This document shows, piece after piece, positions 56,673-64,000 of a stretch of 64,000 nt of DNA (within the stretch, counting starts at the first letter, position 1; every line of letters begins with the position of its first letter). The position numbers were made by a program, and so were the translations under genes. The stretch comes from DASZIT01 sp963819695 (GTDB taxonomy: Bacteria; Actinomycetota; Acidimicrobiia; Acidimicrobiales; RAAP-2): assembly GCA_963819695.1 (NCBI GenBank), contig CAWFXD010000001.1, positions 1,116,001 through 1,180,000 on the forward strand, given 5' to 3'. The notes beneath the pieces were generated by a model, which saw only the letters and a list, made by a program, of their open reading frames with translations, was not told where the DNA came from and made no database searches.

Positions 56673-59348
56673 ATGCCCTCACTCCCGCCGTCTGACCGCT
56701 ATCCATCCCTCTTGACGCTCCACCGAGGAAGGCCGCGACGGGCTCGCAGTCGGCGGAACCGATCGGCCCTGATGGTGGGAGCCCTGCTGATCGGCGTGCT
56801 GGGTGCGGGCATTGTCCTGACTTCGCCGGCAGTTCAAGCCGCCGGGTCCGGTTCCGTCGGGGCACCGCCCCGGTTGTTTCCGATTCCGGCTCCCGGGGCC
56901 GCTCCGACCGGGCCACGCCCCGCGACCATCCGACCATTCATCCCCACCACCATTACCTTCACTTTTGTCACCGCGGGCGCCATCTCCGAGAACACGTCCT
57001 ACGGGGGCATCGCGGCTAACTTCACCGACTCCGCTCATCCGGTGCCGGTTTCGTCCGACTACAACGCATCCATCGATTGGGGCGACGGGACCCCGGTCTA
57101 TACCACTGCCCTTGGCAACGTCACCGTCAATTGTGGCTCACCGGCGCCGGCGGGTTCGTGCAATCTGGATGTTGCCGTGCACTCCTGGGCCGACGAGGGG
57201 ATCTACACCGTCACCGCCACCGTCTCCCAGGTAGCCACCCCGACGGACTCCGCAACCGGTACTGGTACCTTGACCGCCGGTGAAAGCGACGTCCTGACGG
57301 GCACTGCCTCACCCGTCTCCGGGCCGGAAGGCACCTCGCTGTCGGGAATCCAGACCGCCTCGTTCGCCGATACCTCTACAACCAACACCGCGTCTGATTT
57401 CATTGCCACCATCAACTGGGGAGATGGCACAACTTCGGCCGGCACGGTTACGGAAGCGGTGGCGGGAACGTTCAAGGTGACGGGCAGCCATATATACGCC
57501 GACGAGGGCAGCTACACGGTCACCACCACCCTGTCCGACGACGCACCGGGCACAAACACTGCTACGACCACCTCGATGGCGTCCATCACCGAGGCCGACG
57601 TCCTGACGGGCACTGCCTCACCCGTCTCCGGGCCGGAAGGCACCTCGCTGTCGGGAATCCAGACCGCCTCGTTCGCCGATACCTCTACAACCAACGCCGC
57701 GTCTGATTTCATTGCCACCATCAACTGGGGAGATGGCACAACTTCGACCGGCACGGTTACGGAAGCGGTGGCGGGAACGTTCAAGGTGACGGGCAGCCAT
57801 ATATACGCCGACGAGGGCAGCTACACGGTCACCACCACCCTGTCCGACGACGCACCGGGCACGAACACTGCTACGGCCACCTCGATGGCGTCCATCAGCG
57901 ACGCCGACGTTCTGACCGGCACCGGCACCGACAATTCGGTGACGGGAAGCACCGAGTTGTCGGGAGTCCAGACCGCCTCGTTCACCGACACCTATGCAAA
58001 TAGCTCAGTGTTTGACTTCACTGCCACCATCAACTGGGGAGACGGCACCACTTCGACCGGAACGGTGACCCAACCGGCAGGGGCGGGAACGCCGTTTCTG
58101 GTGACGGGCTCGCACACCTATGCCCTTTTCGGCAGCTACACAGTCGCCACCACCCTGTCCGATGATGCACCAGGCACCGCCACCGCTACGGCCACCTCCA
58201 CCGCCGATGTCATCGCGGTCGGCCTGGAGGCCCCCACCACCACGTCGGTGTCGTCGTCGGCAAATCCGTCGTCCCCGGGCGAACCCGTCACCTTCACCGC
58301 GGTGGTTGGCTTTCCGAATGTCAGTATCGGCACGCCGACTGGCTCCGTCACGTTCTTCGACGGCACCACTCCCATCCCGGGTTGCATCAACCTATTGATC
58401 GGGGGAAGCGCTCCGTTCACCGTGACCTGCTCCGTCATCTATGGGGCACCGAACAGCTCGTCGCGCCTTATCTCCGGGCGCAATCCGTCGGCTGTCTCCA
58501 CCCATTCGATCACCGCCACCTACGGGGGTAGCTCCCTCTACCGGCCGTCTACGTCGCCAGCTCTGATCCAGACCGTCCTGTCCCCCGGACCGGCGGCAAC
58601 CGGCGGCTACTGGCTGGTCGCCTCCGACGGGGGGATTTTCGCCTTCGGGGACGCCGGCTTCTTCGGCTCCACCGGGGCCCTGACCCTCAACAAGCCGGTG
58701 GTCGGCATCGCCTCGACGCCGGACGGCAAGGGCTACTGGCTGGTCGCCTCCGACGGCGGGATTTTCGGCTTCGGGGACGCCGGCTTCTTCGGCTCCACCG
58801 GGGCCCAGACCCTCAACAAGCCGGTGGTCGGCATCGCCTCGACGCCGGACGGCAAGGGCTACTGGCTGGTCGCCTCCGACGGCGGGATTTTCGGCTTCGG
58901 GGACGCCGGCTTCTTCGGCTCCACCGGGGCCCTGACCCTCAACAAGCCGGTGGTCGGCATCGCCTCGACGCCGGACGGCAAGGGCTACTGGCTGGTCGCC
59001 TCCGACGGCGGGATTTTCGGCTTCGGGGACGCCGGCTTCTTCGGCTCCACCGGGGCCCAGACCCTCAACAAGCCGGTGGTCGGCATCGCCTCGACGCCGG
59101 ACGGCAAGGGCTACTGGCTGGTCGCCTCCGACGGCGGGATTTTCGGCTTCGGGGACGCCGGCTTCTTCGGCTCCACCGGGGCCCAGCCGCTCAACAAGCC
59201 GGTGGTCGGCATCGCCTCGACGCCGGACGGCAAGGGCTACTGGCTGGTCGCCTCCGACGGCGGGATTTTCGGCTTCGGGGACGCCGGCTTCTTCGGCTCC
59301 ACCGGGGCCCTGACCCTCAACAAGCCGGTGGTCGGCATGACGGGCTGA
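56673..59348 (+). CDS. Large secreted repeat protein (PKD-like, Ig-like and GYWLV repeats)
   Basis: 891 residues. Basic N-terminus, transmembrane/signal helix (about residues 28-55, ALMVGALLIGVLGAGIVLTS), Pro-rich spacer. A first beta-domain precedes three PKD/Ig-like units of about 103 residues (VLTGTASPVSGPEGTSLSGI, FIATINWGDGTTSTGTV, YADEGSYTVTTTLSDDAPG). One bacterial Ig-like (Big_3-type) domain follows (SANPSSPGEPVTFTAVV, SITATYGGSSLYRPS). Last come six repeats of 42 residues, GYWLVASDGGIFGFGDAGFFG, possibly a propeller. No catalytic domain. Probably a surface or matrix protein. Confidence 0.82.
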   Translation: MPSLPPSDRYPSLLTLHRGRPRRARSRRNRSALMVGALLIGVLGAGIVLTSPAVQAAGSGSVGAPPRLFPIPAPGAAPTGPRPATIRPFIPTTITFTFVTAGAISENTSYGGIAANFTDSAHPVPVSSDYNASIDWGDGTPVYTTALGNVTVNCGSPAPAGSCNLDVAVHSWADEGIYTVTATVSQVATPTDSATGTGTLTAGESDVLTGTASPVSGPEGTSLSGIQTASFADTSTTNTASDFIATINWGDGTTSAGTVTEAVAGTFKVTGSHIYADEGSYTVTTTLSDDAPGTNTATTTSMASITEADVLTGTASPVSGPEGTSLSGIQTASFADTSTTNAASDFIATINWGDGTTSTGTVTEAVAGTFKVTGSHIYADEGSYTVTTTLSDDAPGTNTATATSMASISDADVLTGTGTDNSVTGSTELSGVQTASFTDTYANSSVFDFTATINWGDGTTSTGTVTQPAGAGTPFLVTGSHTYALFGSYTVATTLSDDAPGTATATATSTADVIAVGLEAPTTTSVSSSANPSSPGEPVTFTAVVGFPNVSIGTPTGSVTFFDGTTPIPGCINLLIGGSAPFTVTCSVIYGAPNSSSRLISGRNPSAVSTHSITATYGGSSLYRPSTSPALIQTVLSPGPAATGGYWLVASDGGIFAFGDAGFFGSTGALTLNKPVVGIASTPDGKGYWLVASDGGIFGFGDAGFFGSTGAQTLNKPVVGIASTPDGKGYWLVASDGGIFGFGDAGFFGSTGALTLNKPVVGIASTPDGKGYWLVASDGGIFGFGDAGFFGSTGAQTLNKPVVGIASTPDGKGYWLVASDGGIFGFGDAGFFGSTGAQPLNKPVVGIASTPDGKGYWLVASDGGIFGFGDAGFFGSTGALTLNKPVVGMTG
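57289..58215. repeat. 309-bp tandem repeat (PKD-like units), three copies
   Basis: Units begin near 57289, 57598 and 57907. The first two differ at only a handful of bases over 309; the third is clearly diverged in sequence but keeps the same length class and WGDGTTSTGTV core. Confidence 0.8.
58605..59348. repeat. 126-bp tandem repeat, six copies
   Basis: Copies start at 58605, 58731, 58857, 58983, 59109 and 59235 (42 codons each). They are almost identical in DNA, including third positions; the main variable site is the CTGACC/CAGACC/CAGCCG codon pair. Such identity indicates recent duplication or gene conversion. Confidence 0.9.
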
Positions 59349-59454
59349 CCGTTCGGCGGGACCCGGACCACCACGCCGCGGTTGTCATTCGACTGAGATT
59401 CAATACCACCCAGCCGACTCGCCGATGCCGTATGGCACCGGGCAAGATGAGCTG

Positions 59455-60315
59455 ATGGACCTCGATGCCGTCGCCGACGAGCTGTACGGGCTGGCGCCAG
59501 AGGATTTCATCTCCGCTCGCGCCGACCGCGAAAAGGAGGCAAAGGCCACCGATAACAAGCAGTTGGCTGCAGAGATCCATCGACTGACCAAGCCGAATGC
59601 CGTCGGGTGGCTGGTGAACCAACTTGTCCGCAGCCGCAACAACGACATCCAGACGTTGCTGGAGCTGGGATCCCGGATGCGGGAGGCGACCGCCAGCCTC
59701 TCTGGAGACCTCCGCGAGCTCTCCCGCCAGCAGCGCCAGGTCATCCGTGGCCTGGTGCAGCAGGCCGAGCAGCTGGCCAAGGCGGCCGGGCGGCCAGTGA
59801 GCGCCGATACCGCTCGCAGCTTGGATGAGACCTTCTCGGCCGCCGTGGCCGATCCCGGCGCCGCCGATGCCCTTGCCGCCGGGCGTCTCACCGCGGGGCT
59901 GAGTTCAACCGGTTTCGCCAGCCTGGGAGGCTCGGACAGCCAGGTGCGGACCAAGGCAACCAAGCTTCCGTCCCGGACCGGGAAACCGGAGCGGACCGGG
60001 CCCGACCAAGGCGGAGAGCGGCGCCAGCGAGCCGAGTCCAATGCCGCCAACGCGAAGTCGCTTGCCGGACAGGCGACCCAGGCGCGCGAGGAAGAATACG
60101 AAAAGTTGCAGCAGGTCGAGCAGCGGGCGGCTGACGCCGGCAATCGGGTCGAGCAGCTGCGCACGGAGCTTCGGAAGGCGGTGGAGGCGGAGTCCAAGGC
60201 GAATAAGGAGCGCCGAGTTGCCCTGGCCGCCTGGGACCGGGCCGATCGCCGGGCCCGGCGGGCCGAACAACGGCTGACTGACGCGGTGTCAGAACTCGAG
60301 CAGTTGGATCGGTAG
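59455..60315 (+). CDS. Coiled-coil hypothetical protein
   Basis: About 286 residues from the ATG at 59455 (ten codons inside the longest reading). LYGLAPEDFISARADREKEAKATDNKQLAAEIHRLTKPNAVGWLVNQLVRSR matches a known actinobacterial protein family of unknown function. The second half (TQAREEEYEKLQQVEQRAADAGNRVEQLRTELRKAVEAESKANKERR) is a predicted coiled coil. Soluble, cytoplasmic; no partner evident. Confidence 0.75.
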   Translation: MDLDAVADELYGLAPEDFISARADREKEAKATDNKQLAAEIHRLTKPNAVGWLVNQLVRSRNNDIQTLLELGSRMREATASLSGDLRELSRQQRQVIRGLVQQAEQLAKAAGRPVSADTARSLDETFSAAVADPGAADALAAGRLTAGLSSTGFASLGGSDSQVRTKATKLPSRTGKPERTGPDQGGERRQRAESNAANAKSLAGQATQAREEEYEKLQQVEQRAADAGNRVEQLRTELRKAVEAESKANKERRVALAAWDRADRRARRAEQRLTDAVSELEQLDR

Positions 60316-60332
60316 CACCCGGTTCAGGGACC

Positions 60333-60629
60333 TCAGGGATGGGAAGGGGACGGCGGGGCGCCGTCGACCTCGAAGAACAGGTCGTCGGCGTAGCACCACC
60401 ACCAGTCCTCGCCCGGCTCGTAGGAGCGGATGAGCGGATGGTCGTGATGCTGGCTCCAGTGGGCGGTGGCGTGCTTGTTGGGCGATTGGTCACAGCACCC
60501 GATGTGACCGCAGTGCATGCACATCCGGAGATGCATCCAGCTGCCGCCGATGCGCAGACAGTCCTCACAACCCCAGCTCGACGGCTCCACGTCGGCCACG
60601 GTGTCGAGATGGCCACAGGTCTGGGGCAT
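60333..60629 (-). CDS. UBP-type zinc-finger protein
   Basis: 98 residues. CGHLDTV, WGCEDCLRIGGSWMHLRMCMHCGHIGCCD, NKHATAHWSQHHDHPLIRSYEPGEDWWWCYADDLFFEV: Cys and His spacing of the UBP zinc finger known from ubiquitin hydrolases, here as a stand-alone bacterial protein with unknown partner. Confidence 0.88.
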   Translation of the reverse strand: MPQTCGHLDTVADVEPSSWGCEDCLRIGGSWMHLRMCMHCGHIGCCDQSPNKHATAHWSQHHDHPLIRSYEPGEDWWWCYADDLFFEVDGAPPSPSHP

Positions 60630-60667
60630 CGATCAGCTCCTCAGTCGGGACCGCAGATGGCCATCGC

Positions 60668-61606
60668 TCACCACTCGGGGCCGCCGACCTCGAGCGCCGC
60701 CCGGTCCCACCCGGCCAGGTCGGCGGCGGCCAGATAGGTGCTCTGGAAGAAGGCGGACAACAGCGCATCGGGGTCCTTGGCCGTGCGCACCGCCTGGTAG
60801 GGGAGGAGGAACTCACCGAGTTCCTCGTCGAAATAGGCCGCCTCCGGTTGCACCTCCCATTCGGCGAACCCGTCGGGGGTCGGGTAGGCATAGGCGTAGA
60901 AGGAACCCTCGTCACTGCCGCCGGGCCAGTAGCCGCAGCTGCTGACTTCGTGGCTGTAGGCGAGCTCCTGCACCCAGTCGGGGCAGTTGGGCACGCCGCC
61001 GGGGTGCTTGGGGGCCACCCGACCCGAGAACCGGGTTACGGCCATGTCGAACCCTCCCCAGAAGAAGTGCACCGGGCTGACCTTGCCCTGGAACCCGGCC
61101 CGGAACCGCTCCATGACCCGTTGGATCTGGACCAGTGCCAGCCAGAACCGGTTGACGGCGGCAGGATCGTAGGAGTGGTGGACGGTGTCCTGGTCGAAGG
61201 GGATCGACTCGACCACCTCCTGGGGCCGGGTCCAGATCTTCAGCGGAACCCCGAGATCGCGGAGGCCGGCCATGGTCGCCTGGTAGAAGTCGGCCACCGT
61301 TCTCGGTTCCAGCGGCACCTGCCGAACCTCGCCGTCGGTCGCCCGGATGACCAGCATGTGGTCGACGAAATCGAACTCGATCTCGATGTCCCGGCCCTCG
61401 GCGTGGAGCAGGGAGGTGGTCAGTCCCCGGGCCGACACGTAAAGGGTCACCTGCCACCAGTGGTTGATCATCGGCTCGAGGGCCATCCGGACCTTGCCGA
61501 TCACCTGGCTCCACATGTGGAGAGTGATCCGGGTGTCCTCCCATTCGGCCAGGGTGAGCTCGGGCCAGGCCGGGGCGATGCCGGTCGCCGCCGACGGAGG
61601 GCTCAC
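60668..61606 (-). CDS. DUF5996 family protein
   Basis: 312 residues from a GTG. WEDTRITLHMWSQVIGKVRMALEPMINHWWQVTLYVSARGLTTS, IEIEFDFVDHMLVIRATDG, SPVHFFWGGFDMAVTRFSGR, AYAYPTPDGFAEWEVQPEAAYFDEELGEFLLPY are the conserved blocks of DUF5996, a soluble bacterial family of unknown function. The start overlaps the DUF2630 stop by four bases. Confidence 0.85.
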   Translation of the reverse strand: MSPPSAATGIAPAWPELTLAEWEDTRITLHMWSQVIGKVRMALEPMINHWWQVTLYVSARGLTTSLLHAEGRDIEIEFDFVDHMLVIRATDGEVRQVPLEPRTVADFYQATMAGLRDLGVPLKIWTRPQEVVESIPFDQDTVHHSYDPAAVNRFWLALVQIQRVMERFRAGFQGKVSPVHFFWGGFDMAVTRFSGRVAPKHPGGVPNCPDWVQELAYSHEVSSCGYWPGGSDEGSFYAYAYPTPDGFAEWEVQPEAAYFDEELGEFLLPYQAVRTAKDPDALLSAFFQSTYLAAADLAGWDRAALEVGGPEW

Positions 61607-61845
61607 TGCTGGTAACCCTCGACGACCCCCTCCGGGCGCACCTCGGCCTCGTCGGGGTCCTGGCCGGCCGACCGGCGGGCACGGCGTTGCCGCAGCAGGT
61701 CCCAGCACTCGTCGAGGGCGACCTCCACCGAATGGAGTCGCTTCAATTCCTCTTCGCCCAGGCCGGCGCCGGCATGGGAGAGCTCGAGTTGGTGTTCTTC
61801 GGCAGCCAATGTGCTGATGCGGTGCACGATCTCGGCATCGTCCAT
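61603..61845 (-). CDS. DUF2630 family protein
   Basis: 80 residues: DDAEIVHRISTLAAEEHQLELSHAGAGLGEEELKRLHSVEVALDECWDLLRQRRARRSAG matches the short, all-helical DUF2630 family of actinobacteria. AGGAGG lies eight bases before the ATG. Coupled to the DUF5996 gene. Confidence 0.9.
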   Translation of the reverse strand: MDDAEIVHRISTLAAEEHQLELSHAGAGLGEEELKRLHSVEVALDECWDLLRQRRARRSAGQDPDEAEVRPEGVVEGYQQ

Positions 61846-62039
61846 GGGGAAGACCTCCTGGGTTCGATTTCCATTATGCCGTGGACGGCGATCAAACCGC
61901 TCGGGGCAACCGGCGGCGGGAGGGGTCGGGGGCGTCCCCCCAAGGGGATCGACGCAGGTACTCTCGTCGGAGAAGGCGCATTCCCGACCGGACACAGCAG
62001 AAAGATCCCCGGTTGGCCGCCCAGTCGAGAGGAGACCCC

Positions 62040-63050
62040 ATGCCCGCGGTGACCGTTGACGATTTGACCGGCCTACCCCACGTCCCCGAGCCCGACAACG
62101 CCTTGACCCAGGAGCGACCGGTGACCTCGGTGACCACCGCGCCGAGCGGCTTCGAGGGGGAGGGGTTCCCGGTCCGGCGGGCGTTCGCGGGGATGAGCCT
62201 GTCCGACCTCGATCCGTTCGTGCACATGGACCAGATGGGCGAGGTGGACTACGCCCCCGGGGAGCCCAAGGGGACACCCTGGCACCCGCACCGGGGGTTC
62301 GAGACCGTGACCTACATGATCGACGGGACCTTCGCCCACCAGGACTCGCACGGCGGCGGCGGGCTCATCTCCAACGGCGACACCCAATGGATGACCGCCG
62401 GCGGCGGGATCCTCCATATCGAGACCCCGCCCGAGGACCTGGTGGTCTCCGGTGGTCTGTTCCACGGCATCCAGCTGTGGGTCAATCTGCCGGCCCGGGA
62501 CAAGATGATCCCGCCGGCTTACCAAGGGATCGAAGCCGGCGACATCACCCTCCTGTCCACCGCCGACGGCGGGGCGCTGGTCCGGGTGATCGCCGGTAAG
62601 GTCGGAGATTACCGCGGTCCCGGGTCGACCCACACCCCGATGGCGTACATCCATGCCACCCTGGCCGCCGGGGCCCAGCTGCGACTCCCCTGGGATCCCA
62701 CCTTCAACGCACTGGTCTACATCCTGGCCGGATCGGGTCGGGTGGGGACCGAAGGCCGACCGGTGCAGGTCGGACAGCTGGCTGCCTTCGGGCCCGGCGA
62801 CTGGCTCGGTGTCCGAGCCGACGACGACGGGGACTCCCACCACGGCCAGCTCGACATCCTGGTGCTCGGCGGCCAGCCCATCGGCGAGCCGGTCGAGCAC
62901 TACGGCCCGTTCGTGATGAATACCCGGGGCGAGATCCAACAGGCCATGGACGACTTCCAGGCCGGCCGGCTCGGCACCATCCCCGAGGATGCATTGATGC
63001 CCCACGTGCCCGATCCCAACCCGGTGCGCTCCGAGCACACCGGGATCTGA
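62040..63050 (+). CDS. Pirin family protein
   Basis: 336 residues, bicupin. PVRRAFAGMSLSDLDPFVHMDQMG, WHPHRGFETVTYMIDGTFAHQDSHGGGGLISNGDTQWMTAGGGILHIETP has the His-His-His-Glu iron-binding set of pirins. The C-terminal cupin follows with AYIHATLAAGAQLRLPWDPTFNALVYILAGSGRVG. Members can act as quercetinase-type dioxygenases or regulators. ATG with GAGAGGAG upstream. Confidence 0.9.
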   Translation: MPAVTVDDLTGLPHVPEPDNALTQERPVTSVTTAPSGFEGEGFPVRRAFAGMSLSDLDPFVHMDQMGEVDYAPGEPKGTPWHPHRGFETVTYMIDGTFAHQDSHGGGGLISNGDTQWMTAGGGILHIETPPEDLVVSGGLFHGIQLWVNLPARDKMIPPAYQGIEAGDITLLSTADGGALVRVIAGKVGDYRGPGSTHTPMAYIHATLAAGAQLRLPWDPTFNALVYILAGSGRVGTEGRPVQVGQLAAFGPGDWLGVRADDDGDSHHGQLDILVLGGQPIGEPVEHYGPFVMNTRGEIQQAMDDFQAGRLGTIPEDALMPHVPDPNPVRSEHTGI

Positions 63051-63073
63051 ACCGAACCAATCAGGAGGCCCGA

Positions 63074-63514
63074 ATGGATGTCGAACCGCCGGTATTGGGT
63101 TCCGTCACGGTGATCGTGCGGGACATGGGCAAGAGCCTCGCCTTCTATGGGCTGCTCGGGTTATCCAGCGATGGCGAAGCCGGATCCCCCCACGCGTCGG
63201 TCTCGTTCCCCAACGGTCCGTCTCTGGATTTCGATTCCGTCGAGTTGGTACCGATGTGGGACTCGGGCTGGAAGGGGGCCACCGGAGGGAGCACCCTCGT
63301 GAGTTTTTCGGTGGCCTCCCGGGACGAGGTCGATGCCCTCTACGCGAAGTTGACCCAGGCGGGTCACGCCGGTCGCCAGCAACCCTTTGACGCCTTTTGG
63401 GGTGCCCGCTATGCGATCGTGGACGATCCGGACGGCAACGGTGTCGGGCTGATGAGCCCCATCGAGGCCGATCGCACGACCTGGCCACCCGAGGCCCCGC
63501 CCTCCGGCCCGTAG
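63074..63514 (+). CDS. VOC family (glyoxalase-fold) protein
   Basis: 146 residues. LGSVTVIVRDMGKSLAFYGLLGLSS, VSFSVASRDEVDALYAKLTQAGHAGRQQPFDAFWGARYAIVDDPDGNGVGLMSP: single VOC domain. AGGAGG lies upstream; 23 bases after the pirin gene, so probably the same transcript. Function unknown. Confidence 0.85.
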   Translation: MDVEPPVLGSVTVIVRDMGKSLAFYGLLGLSSDGEAGSPHASVSFPNGPSLDFDSVELVPMWDSGWKGATGGSTLVSFSVASRDEVDALYAKLTQAGHAGRQQPFDAFWGARYAIVDDPDGNGVGLMSPIEADRTTWPPEAPPSGP

Positions 63515-63532
63515 GGAGTGACTCGGGGAGCC

Positions 63533-63558
63533 GGAGGAGCCGAACTGTCGGCTCCTCC
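63533..63558. terminator. Bidirectional hairpin between convergent genes
   Basis: Eleven-base-pair perfect stem GGAGGAGCCGA/TCGGCTCCTCC with a four-base ACTG loop, between the rightward VOC gene and the leftward MFS gene. No T tract. Confidence 0.7.
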
Positions 63559-63611
63559 CGCCTCGACGGCGGTTCTCCCGCATTGAGCCAATCGGGCCGG
63601 CGGCCCTCCAC

Positions 63612-64000
63612 TTACGCCGGAACCGGCTCCAAACCGAGGTCGGCCTCTGACTCGATCCCGGCGGGCTCGACCTCGGCAGCCTTGGCCGCCGCCGCCGCGT
63701 CCCGAACCTCGGTCGCGGTGGCCATCGGGGACAGAGCGATGATCAGCGCACCGACCAGGGCGACCACGGATCCCAGCCGGAACGCCAGTACCGTCCCCTG
63801 GGTATAGGCCCCGGCCGCCGCGGCTCCATGGGCGATCGACGATGTGGCGTGACGCAGGGCGAGGGTGGCCAGCACGGCCAGGCCCACCGCCCCGCCCACC
63901 TGCTGGGACGTTGACTGGATGCCCGACGCCAGGCTGGCGTCCTGGCCGGACACGTCGTGCATGGAGGCGTTCCCGAAGGCGGCGAAGCTGAGCCCTGAAC
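63612..64000 (-). CDS. MFS transporter, C-terminal part (5' end outside window)
   Basis: About 129 residues visible, entering from the right edge. FAAFGNASMHDVSGQDASLASGIQSTSQQVGGAVGLAVLATLAL is the helix 11-12 region of DHA2-type (EmrB/QacA) efflux pumps, followed by a last helix VVALVGALIIALSPM and an acidic Ala/Glu-rich tail. Third such transporter in the window. Confidence 0.85.
   Translation of the reverse strand, partial: SGLSFAAFGNASMHDVSGQDASLASGIQSTSQQVGGAVGLAVLATLALRHATSSIAHGAAAAGAYTQGTVLAFRLGSVVALVGALIIALSPMATATEVRDAAAAAKAAEVEPAGIESEADLGLEPVPA

Noticed and set aside
58605..59348. Repeat array as CRISPR
   Set aside because: Repeats are 126 bp, contiguous and coding, with no spacers.
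1..64000. tRNA, rRNA, riboswitch, integrase or attachment sites
   Set aside because: No cloverleaf, T-loop pair, ribosomal or integrase signature was found by eye. A covariance search (tRNAscan, Rfam) would decide.

Overview
This is a high-GC bacterial chromosome segment with short gaps and many 1-4 base stop/start overlaps. The gene content points to Actinomycetota, probably an uncultured Acidimicrobiia-like lineage (inference). The indicators are two mycothiol-type maleylpyruvate isomerase-fold proteins, an F420/FMN split-barrel protein, an ANTAR regulator, a DUF222/13E12 HNH gene, DUF3052, DUF2630, DUF5996 and DUF4333 proteins, and two secreted proteins with GYWLVASDGG-type repeats. No rRNA, tRNA, CRISPR array, transposase or phage gene was seen.

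Layout. 0-11.8 kb: envelope and stress genes (DUF4333 lipoprotein, repeat DUF5666 protein, HtrA-like protease), a YCII/ECF42 sigma pair, a divergent HxlR/MFS efflux pair, a 13E12 HNH gene and a Gfo/Idh/MocA oxidoreductase. 11.9-15.6 kb: a sugar ABC importer (binding protein, single-domain ATPase, permease). 15.7-21 kb: a STAS-GAF-ANTAR regulator, two transporters and a cysteine hydrolase. 21-30.3 kb: metals and metalloids. An Nramp-like carrier and a soluble MgtE-N/CBS protein diverge from an ArsR-CDF pair, followed by a second HxlR/MFS unit and an arsenic island (ArsC, aquaglyceroporin, ArsI/CadI, ArsR). 30-43 kb: a two-component system and assorted one- and two-gene units (VOC proteins, cupin, sigma factor, STAS protein, TetR with two mycothiol-type enzymes, a CHAP hydrolase, a DNA methyltransferase).

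43.4-54.7 kb is a co-directional block: an ECF sigma factor, a small protein, a membrane pseudokinase with a Thr-rich tail, then a tightly overlapping exopolysaccharide operon (GT2, GT4, pyruvyltransferase-like protein, a flippase fused to a GT39-type transferase, cellulose-synthase-like GT2, GH8 glucanase). This is the most system-like part of the window. 54.7-64 kb holds small enzymes and hypotheticals, an 891-residue secreted repeat protein, a pirin and an MFS fragment at the edge.

Eight genes (DUF3052, ECF42, 13E12, ArsR, a winged-helix regulator, a small conserved protein, the DNA methyltransferase and the cellulose synthase) each carry one frame change while both flanking parts stay well conserved. 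Two of these changes sit in C6 runs. Consensus sequencing indels are the simplest explanation, but decay cannot be excluded. Several promoters place a -10 box 6-7 bases before the start codon, which suggests leaderless transcripts.
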